Origin: Meghimatium bilineatum
Taxonomy: Eukaryota > Mollusca > Gastropoda > Stylommatophora > Philomycidae
DNA length: 64,000 nt
Reading direction: 5' to 3'
Assembly: GCA_034231615.1 (NCBI GenBank)
Contig: CM067322.1
Span: forward strand, 53,222,118 to 53,286,117
The notes beneath the pieces are model-generated. The model searched no databases and was not told the origin of the DNA. It saw only the letters and a program-made list of their open reading frames with translations. The translations under genes were made by a program, and so were the position numbers. Shown here piece after piece: positions 22,201 to 33,835 of the stretch (positions are counted from its first letter, which is position 1; each line of letters starts with the position of its first letter).

Positions 22201-22545
22201 TTGGACACTGTAAAGATTTACATTAAGAAATGTCAAATTCGGAGTGAAATTTTCACAATAGTGTACATTTTAGGTTAGTTTTAGTTCACAATCTTTCCAA
22301 TTGAAATAAAGCATCTTTTGTAATCTATCCTTTTTTTTTTAAAAAAATCATTAAGTGCTTGTGACAGTGAGGGGCGCTTCTGTGAATCGACCAACAGTTC
22401 TGTTCCGTTATTATATAATTTTACAATCAAAGATAACGAAGATTATAGTTGTTCTAATCAATCTATCACCATATAAGTATTAAATATTCATATACTGTCC
22501 CAGGTACATTATAATTCACAGGCTACCTAACATTCAATAAATACT
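22201..22545. other. Unassigned AT-rich stretch
   Basis: Only notable for the 20-mer at 22521-22540 that recurs at 51351-51370. Confidence 0.5.
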
Positions 22546-22556
22546 GAGTCTATGGT

Positions 22557-22836
22557 CGCCCGTGTTTTGCCGGGGCCCGAAATGGGAGAAAAGAATAGCC
22601 ACACTGTTTACCTTCCATGCATGTCGTAAAAGGCGACTAAGCAGGTTATGGGATGGAGTTGGCTGTCCCATCCCATATAAGGTCAGTGACCCAAAGTCAT
22701 GCTGATGTCGGATGTGTCAGGCCGAAATGCGCAGATATCTCAGCAATTCTATAAACCATGACACAACGCATTCCGTTCCCCGGACTAAATTCTGCTAATC
22801 TGCAGGAGTTTGAGAACGAACGCAGAAGAAGAAGAA
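22557..22836 (+). mobile_element. SINE D, type copy with perfect target duplication
   Basis: Plus strand runs CGCCCGTGTTTTGCCGGGGC to AACGAACGCAGAAGAAGAAG and is flanked by the 11-bp repeat GAGTCTATGGT at 22546-22556 and 22837-22847. It fixes the family ends: no canonical tRNA boxes at the 5' end that I can see, a middle with GTCGTAAAAGGCGACTAAG and GGTCAGTGACCCAAAG, and a (GAA)n tail. The order and tail are those of a non-autonomous retroposon. Confidence 0.95.
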
Positions 22837-22847
22837 GAGTCTATGGT

Positions 22848-23810
22848 GATCATTAATTATTATAAATCCCAATATCTTCATAATAATATTTGAAACATAT
22901 CCTGTATAAGACATGACTGTTCAACTATTGTAACATTTTTAGACACCATTAATACATCCAAAGATATTATAAGTACAATGTGGCAGGCCTGCATTTGAAC
23001 CACTAGCTAATTCGACCAAGTTAGGCTTCTTGGCTAGGTCCACTTTACAACCGAGTCTACAAATAGAGACAACCATAAAGATCAAACTATACATTGATTT
23101 ATCATTTATTTATGGCGCTTTGCCAATAAATCTGTAGACTTGAGAACCTATGTGCAAATATGGAAATTGAATCATATGACATAATGAAGTGTGCTTGAAT
23201 ATACTTGACACACAAGTACTTGGTACTACTACAATACCTAATGTTCGGTTACGTATCTTGCAAATTTTTTATTTAATTTCCATAGTATACAATTGAAATT
23301 CCTTGTGAACTTAGGAGCCTAATTTTTGTTAGGTTATGAGAAGTATAAGATCGTGTGCAAAAAAATCAGTAGAGAACAATCAACAGTTTAGTAGAAAATT
23401 TCAAGAGATTGACAGCACACATTTTGTAGCGAATTTTATCACATCATTACGTGAAACACACATCTGGATCAACTTAGCCGGTTATTACGATACCAAATTG
23501 CGCATTCAGCAAATCTAAATCTAGAGTACGTAGACTGTTTACAATATAAATCAATCACATTTACCTCTCTCTGTGTAATTACTGCCCTGTGTCAATAGAC
23601 GAGACAGACACAGACGAGAGGTAAATAACTGTCAATAAAATGACAACAATTCTGCTAGCATATATTTATCTGTCTGTGGATCGGATATTGCGAGGGTATT
23701 GAAATGTCTTGTTCGCCGTTTGAAGTTGTAATATTTAGTATTGAAGCCAGAATCTAGATTAGATTAATGTCACTTTATAGTTATGAATAATCTACAATAA
23801 AGATAGCAGT
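22848..23810. other. Unassigned AT-rich stretch
   Basis: 22975-23040 read on the minus strand contains AGTGGTTCAAATGCAGGCC, a B-box-like string, so a decayed tRNA-derived repeat is possible. The 60-codon frame at 23336-23518 has no recognisable content. Confidence 0.4.
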
Positions 23811-24638
23811 AGTAGTGTAGTAGGTAAGTGAATCGTCTGCAGAGTTCAAATTTCGCTTGTGGTGCCACTAATGTTTTACATAAATTTATTTTGAGTCACC
23901 CAGCAGGTTGGAGATGGGTACTAGATCCCATGGTAAGGGAGTAACTCCATGAAATAACACAAAAATGAACATTGAAATATAGAACAAAGGTAAATAAAAT
24001 GTTGTATGTGCAAGTAATGTTATTTTTTCTGAACTTTATAACATCTAATTTTACAGGTGAAATTAGAAACAATGTAATGAAGTTGAGTCCGTAGATAGGA
24101 GAGAGGAAGATTGGGGCGTTCAACCTGTCGCCCCTTAGAAAATCAGAATAAGGCATTTAATAATAGGAACATTGCCGAAAGGTCGGTAAAACCCCTCCCT
24201 TAATTAAAATAAAAAATAATCAAATCCCTCATGAAAAAGAAGGAAATATACACGAAAATGAGTAAATTATCTTTTTTTAAAATTTAGGTTTACCACCCCC
24301 CCCCCCTTTATTGAAATCATATCTACGGCTCTGTGTACAGTTAAACTGCTAATCACCGTTAAGACACGAGATGTCGCATACAAATTGACGTTGTAGTAAA
24401 CGTCCTTTACCACGAGCACAGTTTGATATACAATGAGTAAAGAACGGCAATGTAAACGATTACATAACAGAGTTAACGGTATCAGACAGGAACATACTTC
24501 CCGCCGTTCTGAAACTTCCTATTCTATTCATACATTTGTTCGATTGACAGCCATGCATCACCATAATCGGTTCTCATTTGCTGATGAATTTCGATATGTT
24601 TTATACATTCACTGATAAAAAACGATTAACAGAACGAT
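23811..24638. other. Unassigned stretch with possible SINE relic
   Basis: 23814-23860 has a tRNA-like pattern (GTAGTAGGTAAGTG, then GAGTTCAAATTTC) and TCACCCAGCAGG at 23898 recurs near 6640, hinting at an old SINE. The frames at 23896-24156 and 24433-24615 are not recognised. Poly-C run at 24296-24307. Confidence 0.35.
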
Positions 24639-24650
24639 ACTCCTATTTGG

Positions 24651-24928
24651 GAGCCGCGTTAGCGCAGGGGTTAGCGCACTGACTTCGCATATAAGTGGTC
24701 CTGGGTTCATTCCCCAGTTAAGGCGGAAATGTTTTTTATTCAGATCGCAACTGCTCCCGGGTCCACCCAGCCTTAAATGGGTACCGGATTAATCCGGGAA
24801 GTAAAGAATACGAAGAAGAGGAGATGGCTACCGACCTCATTTGCAGAGCCTCTGAAATGTGAGATCGCTAACATCTCACACCCCCCACAGCATAAATAAA
24901 TGCAATGTGTTACTTTACTTTTTTACTT
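24651..24928 (+). mobile_element. SINE A, full length with perfect target duplication
   Basis: Head GAGCCGCGTTAGCGCAGGGG, B box GGTTCATTCCC, body and TTACTTTACTTTTTTACTT tail as in 8907-9173; a short T-rich insertion follows GGAAATGTTTT. The 12-bp repeat ACTCCTATTTGG flanks it at 24639-24650 and 24929-24940. Confidence 0.95.
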
Positions 24929-25344
24929 ACTCCTATTTGGTGCATATCAACAGTGATGCTGTCATCTTTAAACTGTCACTACATTCAGGTTGCAAGACAA
25001 TACCGTGGTGGTTATAATTTATACAATTAAAATATTTTCATTTGAAACAGCTTTGTATTTGTGTACATAAAACATCAGCAATAGTTGATAGCAATATCAT
25101 ATATATTATTTTCTTCTCTTATATATCATTTGCTTGTGGATTGCTTTCAGTTCTACATCAGAATGTCGTAGAAAAGGGAAGGGACTGTGTTCACTTGGAG
25201 ATGAATTCTCTCCACGGGTGTAGTAGCAATTTAAGTTATTAATGGCAGCTGGATCAACAATGAGTCAGAAAGAACACACAAAAATATGAGCCACTGGATC
25301 ATTGAGTATCAAGTAAATTTAAGTAGGAAGCCAGAGGACAATTT

Positions 25345-25545
25345 TAAAAATTCTTGAGAATAACGGGCATTGAACCAGTCCGTTCAACGGCACCAAATCG
25401 CCTAGGAACAAGTGTACACGCGTTCTTCCGTACTTGACTAACCGCATCACCAAAAAAGATACGATTTCATCAAGCCATTCAAACCGTGAACACAAAGTCA
25501 CCCGAACGGACCAATCGAGACAAGGACTATTACAACAACAACAAA
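25345..25545 (-). repeat. Possible tRNA-derived SINE, unnamed
   Basis: Minus strand contains GATGCGGTTAGTCAAG (A-box-like) and CTGGTTCAATGCCCG (B-box-like). GC-richer than the flanks, and the low-coordinate side is A/T rich. Only one copy seen, so uncertain. Confidence 0.3.
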
Positions 25546-26061
25546 CATCCCGTACAGGTATTGAAATATCCTCAGTAACAAAAAATACATAACATAATAT
25601 CCGTATTAGTTATATATTGAGTATCACAAGCTTTAGTTAATCTCATAAAAATATATGGAATAAACATGGTCTACTGCGACTGTATGCTTCTGATTTGAGG
25701 AACTTTTAGGGTTGCCTAAAGTGAATCGGACTAAAACTATTGTTATCCAAAAGAATGAATACAAAATACAAATTCTTCATGTCTGTGAAAGAGTATGATG
25801 AGTAAAAGGGAGGGGGGTATGGATTCATGTTAAATCCCCGAATGGAGGCATTCAGTGTTGCAGTATCAATGGATCATCAGTATCAAAGGAGCTAGGAGAG
25901 CAGAACATACTTCTGAGCCACGTAGTTGATTATTCTTCTGTCAGATCTGTTGACCCCACTGCAGAGATGTCAAATCTAGCATTTCCCACCACTGTGAAGT
26001 CTGCCGGAATAGGACAAGAATGCTCACTGGCATGCATCTGTTCATCTATAGGGATTATTTG
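25546..26061. other. Unassigned stretch
   Basis: Nothing recognised. Confidence 0.45.
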
Positions 26062-26683
26062 AAATTGAGAAACTGAGACAAGAAATGTAGTGACAATAAG
26101 TGTTTGATAACAGACAAATGTGAGGCAAGAAATGTAGTGACAATAATTGTTTGATAACAGACAAATGTGAGGCAAGAAATGTAGTGACAATAATTGTTTG
26201 ATAACAGATAAAAGTGAGAAACTGAGACAAGAAATGTAGTGACAATAATTGTTTGATAACAGATAAAAGTGAGAAACTGAGACAAGAAATGTAGTGACAA
26301 TAATTGTTTGATAACAGACAAAAGTGAGAAACTGAGACAGGAAATGTAGTGACAATAATTGTTTGATAACAGACAAAAGTGAGAAACTGAGACAAGAAAT
26401 GTAGTGATAATAATTGTTTGATAACAGACAAAAGTGAGAAACTGAGACAAGAAATGTAGTGACAATAATTGTTTGATAACAGACAAAAGTGAGAAACTGA
26501 GACAGGAAATGTAGTGACAATAATTGTTTGATAACAGACAAAAGTGAGAAACTGAGACAAGAAATGTAGTGACAATAATTGTTTGATAACAGACAAAACT
26601 GAGGCAAGAAATTTAGTGACAATAATTGTTTGATAACACACAAAAGTGAGAAACTGAGACAACAAATTTAGTGACAATTATTA
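26062..26683. repeat. 55/47-bp two-length satellite, about 12 units
   Basis: Unit GACAAGAAATGTAGTGACAA, TAATTGTTTGATAACAGACA, AAAGTGAGAAACTGA. Some units replace the last ACTGAGA-containing part with a shorter GTGAGGCAAG join, making them 8 bp shorter (26120 to 26167 is 47 bp). Minus-strand frames of 237, 211 and 143 codons are translations of this array. Confidence 0.96.
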
Positions 26684-26914
26684 TATTTTTTTTGCAAGTG
26701 ACAGATTGCTCAACTATCAAAATACTTTGTATAGGAAAGAGAGAGCAACACACAGAGATATTGAAAGCCTACTTCCAGGCTATATTGTGATGGCAGTACT
26801 GTATGGCACATAGAACTGAAATAAAATGACAAAAACACGAAAGGATAAGCAACAGACGGATAACTATTGTATATTGTCAATTCCCATGTGGATGATGATA
26901 AGAATATCCACACT

Positions 26915-27300
26915 TGATGTTAAGTGTAGGGGTGATGACTGGGAACATTAGTTGTCTATCCAAGACCTCATATGTTGTCTTGACTGCGTTGAATCCGTAT
27001 TAAGTCAGGGTTGTCTTGATATTATCTATCCATCTTTTTCTAGGTCTTCCTGTGGCCTTTTATCCGAATTTTCTCTTGGTATATTTTCTTGTCGTTAGTT
27101 GTTATGGTTCATCCTCATAAGGTGTCCAAACCATTTTATCTGTTATTTCTTGATGTATTCTATGCATGGTCTTATACCGATTCCTCTCTTAATTTCATCG
27201 TTTCCCATTTTTTTTAACTTTGGTCGCTCTTTCGACCTTTCTCAGGCATTCCATCTCACGTGTTGTAAGTTTTCTTTGCTAGTCTTCTGTCAGCGCCCAT
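26915..27300 (-). mobile_element. LINE 3' tail, same family as 12596-12985
   Basis: Minus strand, with many breaks: GNDEIKRGIGIRPCIEYI, QIKWFGHLMRMNH, then GRPRKRWIDNIKTTL-like sequence after frame correction by eye. Strongly decayed. Confidence 0.7.
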
Positions 27301-27634
27301 GTCTGGCATTGATAGCAGATTAGTGTTGACATAAAAGTACTGTTGACAGCTGTCACTAACTGCTTAAGAAGAATATTAAAAATTAGGTGCAGCACAAGAT
27401 ACGAAATGAAGTGATATGGACACGAACATATCAAGATCTTTTGAACATCAAGATTATGGAGATAAAGTGACTACACTTTCATAAGATCAGTTAAAGATAT
27501 AGCTGAAAGATCAATGATATGGAACCAACAGTGAGAAAAGAAATAATGAAGATATGAAAGCACGTAGAAAAGAGACTGAATGACTTAGTAATGAAGAAAT
27601 GACATGACATGAAGCAGAGAAAGAAACTTTTACG
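27301..27634. other. Unassigned stretch
   Basis: AGAAAGAAAC and GATATGAAAG-type purine-rich sequence; no gene seen. Confidence 0.4.
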
Positions 27635-27900
27635 TCTTCTTCTGCGTTCGCTTTCATGTAACTAGCATGAATGTACGTGTCATTTAAATTTAAATTAACC
27701 AACAAGAATATACATGTGATTTCTCTCTTCAATAACCACCACAAATATACATGTGATTTCGCTCTCAATTAACCAACACCAATATACATGTGTTTTCGCT
27801 ATCAAGTAAAAAACACGAATTTGCATGTGATTTCTGCCGATGAACGTGAAGCTAGCTATCGATTTCGACCATTTAGTCCTAGCACATCCGAATTCGACAT
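27635..27900 (-). mobile_element. Repeat family E, copy 2, with internal micro-array
   Basis: Minus strand ends AGCGAACGCAGAAGAAGACG, the tail shared with SINE D. The first block of the family is multiplied into about four ~37-bp units (27693-27839; AATATACATGTGATTTCGCT). Ends with CCTAGCACATCCGAATTCGA, as in copy 1. Confidence 0.7.
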
Positions 27901-28533
27901 GCTGTTAATTCAGTGAGCTTTACTAGAATGTTCATAACAAATACTTATACATCGGAGGTTGTGGTTCAGCGAACCACAGTCTCCATTATTTTTTATTATA
28001 AAATGTTCTGATTTAACCCAGTTGGACTAACATCAGCGGATGACAGGAGCGTGCTTCTCTATAAGAGGTCCTTTTTAAAAAAACTTAGTCTGCGATGGCC
28101 TGAACATATCCAAGGATATAAGCAAATGGAAACTCCTTGTCCGTACCCCTTGTACCCGAAAGTGTGTACAACACTCCAAAAGAAAGAACATCTGAAAAGA
28201 AAATATAAATATTAAGAATATATTTTGAATTGTAGAAAAGAAATATTTAAGTAATCCTTACAGATTTCACAGAACCATTAGTAATCATATTCTGGAAAAT
28301 TGCTCTAAGTAAGCAATAAAATACAGTATAAATTTTTGTCATTAAAGAACAACGAACATATTCCTGAAGAGAAGAAACAATTTTTCACGGTTATTCCTGT
28401 GCCAGACACCAAAGTTTACTAAATCCATAAACATGTGGTGGCTTCGGAAAAACGTTTCAAATGCTTTATTACAGGCCTTTATTTATGTTTTACACCTTTT
28501 CTTTATCTTTCTGAACAAAAGTTACTTCATGGT
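27901..28533. other. Unassigned AT-rich stretch
   Basis: Nothing recognised. Confidence 0.45.
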
Positions 28534-28614
28534 TGTTTGCCGGTCTGGTGGTAAGGGCGGTTATTAGGCTTGCGTGTGGTTCGAAACTGACTGATCACGC
28601 CCTGCGGTCATTTA
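28534..28614 (+). repeat. tRNA-like sequence (pseudogene or SINE head)
   Basis: TCTGGTGGTAAGGG (A-box-like) and TGGTTCGAAACTG (B-box-like) are about 30 bp apart in GC-rich context. It lies just outside the target duplication of the next element, so it is part of an older sequence. A paired cloverleaf is not evident by eye. Confidence 0.5.
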
Positions 28615-28626
28615 GATATATTAGTA

Positions 28627-28784
28627 CCGACGAAGGCGGATGTGTTGGGCTATTGGCGCAAATAAAACGGCAACACAACGCATTTTCATTCTCTGGACTT
28701 CATCCAACTGGAAATCTTGTAGGACCGTTGTCCTGTTACAAGAGAACAGTGTTGAGAATGAACGATGAAGACGAAGAAGAAGAG
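28627..28784 (+). mobile_element. SINE D' (short form) with perfect target duplication
   Basis: 158-bp element from CCGACGAAGGCGGATGTG to GATGAAGACGAAGAAGAAGA. Flanked by the 12-bp repeat GATATATTAGTA at 28615-28626 and 28785-28796. It matches the 3' half of SINE D (CAACACAACGCATTTTCATT, TCTGGACTTCATCC) with a different middle, and lacks the D 5' half. A second copy is at 37845-37988. Confidence 0.88.
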
Positions 28785-28796
28785 GATATATTAGTA

Positions 28797-29247
28797 GCGC
28801 TTCGAACATCTTAAATGTGTATGTTCCCAAATAGTCATATGACTCACATAACCAGAGATGACTCGCCCACAATTCACAATTGATAAGGACTTCCATTAAC
28901 ACAATGATACCCTAATCCCCTCATTCACAACAATAATCCTCTCTTTCTGAAACTATGAGAATAGCATTATATAAGTAGATAGGAACAAGAGCAAGGAAAA
29001 CGTCAATAGCTGTGTGTAAATTATTTACACAATAATTTGCTCTTGGGGAAACTGCTGTCACAGAGAAGCAATTGTCTTGTTATTGAAGCATCTCTTTTTA
29101 ATTAGTTAAAGTCAGGTTGAAAAGTCATTTTTCATTCACCTTAATGAATACCATGTGATCGTTTGGGAACTCGGGGTAAGAACAACACGATTTTATACCT
29201 CCGATAAATTGTCATCCTTTCCTAAAGGGGGAAATGCGATCTAATGT
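28797..29247. other. Unassigned stretch
   Basis: Nothing recognised. Confidence 0.45.
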
Positions 29248-29346
29248 TAGTTATTAGTTGGTTAGTTAGTTACTTAGTTAGTTAGTTGGTCAGCTGGTTA
29301 GTTGGTTGGTTGGTTAGTTGGTTGGTTAGTTAGTTAGTTGGTTAGT
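29248..29346. repeat. (GTTA/GTTG)n microsatellite
   Basis: About 100 bp of GTTAGTTGGTTAGTTA-type sequence. Confidence 0.93.
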
Positions 29347-29674
29347 CGTTGGATCATCGTCATTACACTCCGGATAAGTCCATAGGTGCTGATATCTCTC
29401 CTTGAGTGTATCCGTCATTACACGTTCACTGACGGTCCCAGTACTTCGTTGATTGACCATCATTCTTACCCACGAAACCGCTCCGTTCTTAGTTATTATT
29501 ACCAGTCGACACGTAGTTCTTATATGTATATATATATATAACATATATCTTGCAGCATGTGTTTGTATCATTATTTCTATGAAAAATACTGTACCTTTCT
29601 ATGTTCAAGCTATGGAAACCCCCCTGAAAAGCACACGCATTGAATTTTAAAACCAAATATATATACATTAATAT

Positions 29675-29940
29675 TTCTTCTTCTTCTGCGTTCGTTCTCA
29701 AACTCTTGCTGATTAGCAGAATGTAGTCCGGAGAACGGAATGCGTCGTGCCATGGTTTACAGCATAGCTGCGATATCTGCGCCTTTCGACCTGACACATC
29801 CGACTTCAGCATGGCTTTGGGTCACTGACCCTATATGGGATGGACAGCCAACTCCATCTCATAACCTCCTTAGTCGCATTTTACGACATGTATGGAAGGT
29901 ATACAGTGTTGCTATTCTTTGCTCCCCTTTCGGGCCCGGC
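29675..29940 (-). mobile_element. SINE D with target duplication
   Basis: Full length on the minus strand, tail GAACGCAGAAGAAGAA. Flanked by ATACATTAATAT (29663-29674) and ATACATGAATAT (29941-29952), one mismatch. Shortest head of the family. Confidence 0.93.
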
Positions 29941-30139
29941 ATACATGAATATAAGTGTGTGAAGATTGAAAAAGTGCAATCGTAATTAGAAAGAAAGAGT
30001 AACTGTATAAATGAGTCTCAATCATTTCGACAATCTACAATTTCGTCTTCCCGTGTTACAAATCTCTTGTGCTATTTTGAAACCAAGCCCAAAAAATTAT
30101 GGAAAAATTGTTATCATTCCTTTCACAATATTGTAACAC

Positions 30140-31240
30140 AACTTCATCGACTTTACAAAGGCCTTTGATCGTGTTTGGCATGATGGTCTGTGGCACATAC
30201 TGAGGAAATTTAATTTTTACACCACAATTATAGACATTATTGAAGCTCTGTACGAAAATGCAAATAGTGCTGTCTTGTCACAAAATACAATTGGAGAGTT
30301 CTTCAAAACAACTGTGGGAGTTCGACAGGGATGCATAATGTCCCCAGTACGTTTTAACATATACTTATAGCATATCATACAAGAGACATTGCATGATTAC
30401 AACACGTCTATATCGATCGGAGGTCGCCCTATTTGCAACTTGCGTTTCGCTGATGATATTGATCTTATAGCTGGGTCAGAACAATCATTGCAAGAATTAA
30501 CATCAAAGTTAGAAAAAGTTACCAGCAAGTACGGAATGGAAATCAATTCAGATAAGAGCAAAATCTTGGTAAACAGCAGAGACACAGAAAACCAGACTAA
30601 TATCATGATGAATGGACATAAGCTTGAAGAGGTGAATACCTTTAAATACCTCGGATCCAGTATATGCAGCGATGGTAAATGCAAAGCAGAACTAAAAATA
30701 AGGCTGGAGATGGCTTTAGCGTCCTTGTCAAGGCTAACTGTGATTTGGAAAAGCAACATCAGTGTTGGAGTGAAAATCAAACTGTATAGGTCGCTGGTGC
30801 TATCCGTTGTGTTGTATGGTTGTGAGAGTTGGACACTCACTGCGGACATGGAGAGAAGATTACAGGCTTTCGAGTATAAATGCTACAGAAGAATTCTACG
30901 AATTTCCTATAGGGAACATAAGACCAATGTGTACGTAAGAAATAAAGTAGAGATGTGTGCAGGTGTCCAGGAGCCATTGCTTTCAATAGTGAAACGACGA
31001 AAACTAGCATGGTTCGGACATGTATGCAGGCACGATTCCTTGTCAAAAACAATACTGCAGGGAACTGTCGAGGGTGGAAGAAGCAGAGGAGGTCAAATAA
31101 AGACATGGACAGACAACATCAAGGAATGGACAGGGCTAGATATTTCCACACTCATCCGCATCGCTGAGGATAGAATTCGCTGGAGGACTCCGTGTGATGA
31201 AGCTTCCAATGTGGTACCCCTACGCCCCTAAAGGGTTATG
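30140..31240 (+). mobile_element. RTE-like LINE reverse transcriptase, 5'-truncated
   Basis: One frame runs from about 30143 to the stop after VVPLRP at 31231, broken only by TAG at 30368-30370. Reverse transcriptase motifs appear in order: FIDFTKAFDRVWHDGLW (motif A, about 30149), VGVRQGCIMSPVRFNIYL (motif B, about 30315), and the catalytic FADDIDLIAG (motif C, about 30446). Then come SDKSKILVN, FKYLGSSICSDGK, LYGCESWTLTADMERRLQAF, and the C-terminal tail LAWFGHVCRHDSLSKTILQG followed by GRSRGGQIKTWTDNIKEW. Family proteins also carry an N-terminal apurinic-type endonuclease, absent here. The 3' end is GGGTTATGGGCTTTATTGAA. Paralogues lie at 16790-17210, 54262-55065 and (more distant) 63845-64000. 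The translation from the internal ATG at 30389 (280 codons) is not a natural start. Confidence 0.93.
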
Positions 31241-31419
31241 GGCTTTATTGAATGATATTGATTGTAACGCCCACCATCTCATATTTCATTCCGCGGGCAA
31301 GTATCACATCACCTCAAAATATTCAATCATCTAGTGTAAAACATGATCATATCAAATTTAGAATTGAAAATGCAAAAAAAAATGTCATGTAAACTGAAAT
31401 ATAAAAATAAGTGTGTCAA

Positions 31420-31800
31420 GTGACGTATTCTTTCCATAACGTAGTCTTCCATATGAATCTCATGAAATCCCCGCTGTCTCTGACAAGATTTCCCTCTTCC
31501 TCTAGCGACATGTGCATGTATTCCTGAATATCTCTTGTCCAACGACGTCTTATTCGGCCTCTGCATCTACTGCCTTCTATCGTCCCCTCCAACAACACTC
31601 TTTCCATGTCATCGTGTCTTTTCACATGGCCGAAAAAAAAACCTAGCGTCCTTCTTAATATGGTGTTTAAAAGTCAGTCTTCTTGAACGTTGATTTTCCT
31701 TCGCTCAACATGACATATCTTTCTTGCTATCCATGGTATTCTGATGACTCTTCTATAGCACTTCATTTCGAATGCCTCTATTCTCTTGGCTGTAGTTTTA
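31420..31800 (-). mobile_element. LINE reverse transcriptase 3' tail
   Basis: Minus strand: RIEAFEMKCYRRVIRIPWIA, then GHVKRHDDMERVLLEGTIEG, RGRIRRRWTRDIQEYMHMSL, ending FIWKTTLWKEYVT. A LINE C-terminus of a lineage shared with 48645-48880. One frameshift near 31640. Confidence 0.85.
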
Positions 31801-33032
31801 TTTATTTATTTTTAGTTTTAGTTTCGCAGACGTAGTTTGCCACAGGGAACACACATGTACGTAACAAACATACCTTATATGATCTAACATGTCGCAAGGA
31901 ACTAGTTAACACTCGCATATTGCAAACGATAATTTCAACACATCCATAAGGACATTCCTGGCACAATACTCTTGTAGTTTGCCATTTCTTTCAGGAGGAA
32001 AATGTGATTATATATGACCTCTTGATAGTACATACGTTCTCTTCGCCATCTTGGACCGGAAGTCTAAAAGTTTAAGAAAAGCCAATAAAACAAAATATTG
32101 TCCAAATTTTGCTCCACCGCATAGTGTTCTATCCAAAACAAAATTTTCTGTCACTATAAAATAAGTATTGTTTCTTTTTCTCCTTTGAAACCTGATCTAG
32201 ATCCATGAATCGAGACCCTTGACAATATAAGGTCTACTGGCTAAAGGGAAATACGCCTTCTAATACTATTTATTTGACTATTCCCTTGATTTCATAGGCA
32301 GTCACACAAAGTATAATCATAATGACCAATGAAAATCATTGAATTAGTCAAATTAATGATTAAGACGGCTACTTTAGCCATTAATCAGCAGATCGTATAG
32401 TCCATTGATCCTAGCATCAATGGACTTTTCGCAAGGAATATAGTTTCATCAAATGAACCCATCGAGCTTGCAAGACAATCACTGAATAACTCCTTTTAGA
32501 GTAGAAGTATGTCTCGCTTGGGACACTGCACATTATATACAACTTCCTGTTTAACTGCTTTCTTTAAAGTGAAATTGCTGATTATAAAAAATATCCATCA
32601 GTTACTCTGTAGCCTAGCATAGGCGATCATGGATATTCGCAACTGTTTGTTTTCTGGTTACTGTGTCGTATTTGGCCGAGGCACACTACTTTCAACCTAG
32701 GAATAAATTCCAGTTTGCTTATATCAAAGCGTCTGTGGGCCTTTGTTTCTCGTGGGATGTTTGCCGGGTAGGTGCTAGAATTCTTCTACCCAGCCTTCAA
32801 CTGTTTATTTCTAAAATTATTTTTATATTTTGAACATTATTGGTTATTTGACATGGCATGATTTTACACTATTTAATATTTTCTCACACTATCATCCTTG
32901 ATCTCTATTGCCTTTTACCCTGTTCAATGCAACTATGTCCTCCAGACCTCTGTCTCATAAAATGTCAAAAAAATAGGTATCGCATTAGACAATTTCAACA
33001 CCTTCTTGATAGTTTTGAACACCTTCTTGATA
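31801..33032. other. Unassigned stretch with low-copy repeats
   Basis: 32305-32410 aligns with 50610-50690 (shared TATAATCATAATGACCA and AATCAAATTAAT). 32679-32745 resembles 2468-2530. No coding content recognised. Confidence 0.45.
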
Positions 33033-33380
33033 GATCACGTTCCATGAATTATAGAAATGGGAAGGATCACGTTCCATGAATTATAGAAATGGGAAGGATC
33101 ACGTTCCAAGAATTATAGAAATGGGACTGATCACGTTCCAAGAATTATAGAAATGGGACTGATCACGTTCCATGAATTATACAAATGGGACTGATCACGT
33201 TCCATGAATTATACAAATGGGAAGGATCACGTTCCATGAATTATAGAAATGGGAAGGATCACGTTCCATGAATTATAGAAATGGGAAGGATCACGTTCCA
33301 AGAATTATAGAAATGGGAAGGATCACGTTCCATGAATTATAGAAATGGGAAGGATCACGTTCCAAGAATTATAGAAATGC
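33033..33380. repeat. 32-bp satellite, 11 units
   Basis: Unit GATCACGTTCCATGAATTAT followed by AGAAATGGGAAG. Variants CCAAGAATTAT and GGGACTGATC recur in blocks. The 150-codon minus frame overlapping it is an artefact. Confidence 0.96.
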
Positions 33381-33599
33381 GAACTGATGACGATAGAGGG
33401 AACTAAGTATGTCTTTCCTGGTAAGAAACTGTAGATCCCAAAATCAGCAACTGGATGTGACACTGAACTTCTTATTGAAACTTCATGGATATAGATAAAA
33501 AGTAACAAAGTGGTTCTGACAGCACACCGTATGGAAAAAAAATAACTATTAAATAAAATGAAAATAAAACAACATACAATATTTTGACGTATTAAAATA

Positions 33600-33835
33600 T
33601 AAGACACTTTATTGAAGACCTTACATGAAGGTAGAGTTGATGGAAGGCGAGTAAAAAGTAGACAGGATGTACATCGCACATGTAGCACAATGCATCCAGA
33701 TATGGATATGATTAAGTTAAGTCTAGCAGAGTGTATCACAATGCACACAAAAAACAGCCAATGTTGGCGGTTCATGCAGGGAAATTTTTGTTGCGGAGAC
33801 AGCGCTTGTCATGATGATGGTGATAATGAGGATGA
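33600..33835 (+). mobile_element. LINE C-terminal scrap
   Basis: Plus strand from 33612 reads KTLHEGRVDGRRVKSRQDVH, then MDMIKLSLAECITMHTKNSQ and CWRF, matching the 'KT..QG.VEG.R.RGR......DI..W..LSLAEC...A.DR..WR' ending of LINE proteins. Open for 77 codons but 5' truncated. Confidence 0.75.

Noticed and set aside
25930-26677. Three long minus-strand frames (up to 237 codons) as a gene
   Set aside because: They are the 55/47-bp satellite read in all three phases.
29326-29812. Minus-strand frames of 81 and 107 codons
   Set aside because: They run through a GTTA microsatellite, a TA tract and the tail of a SINE D.
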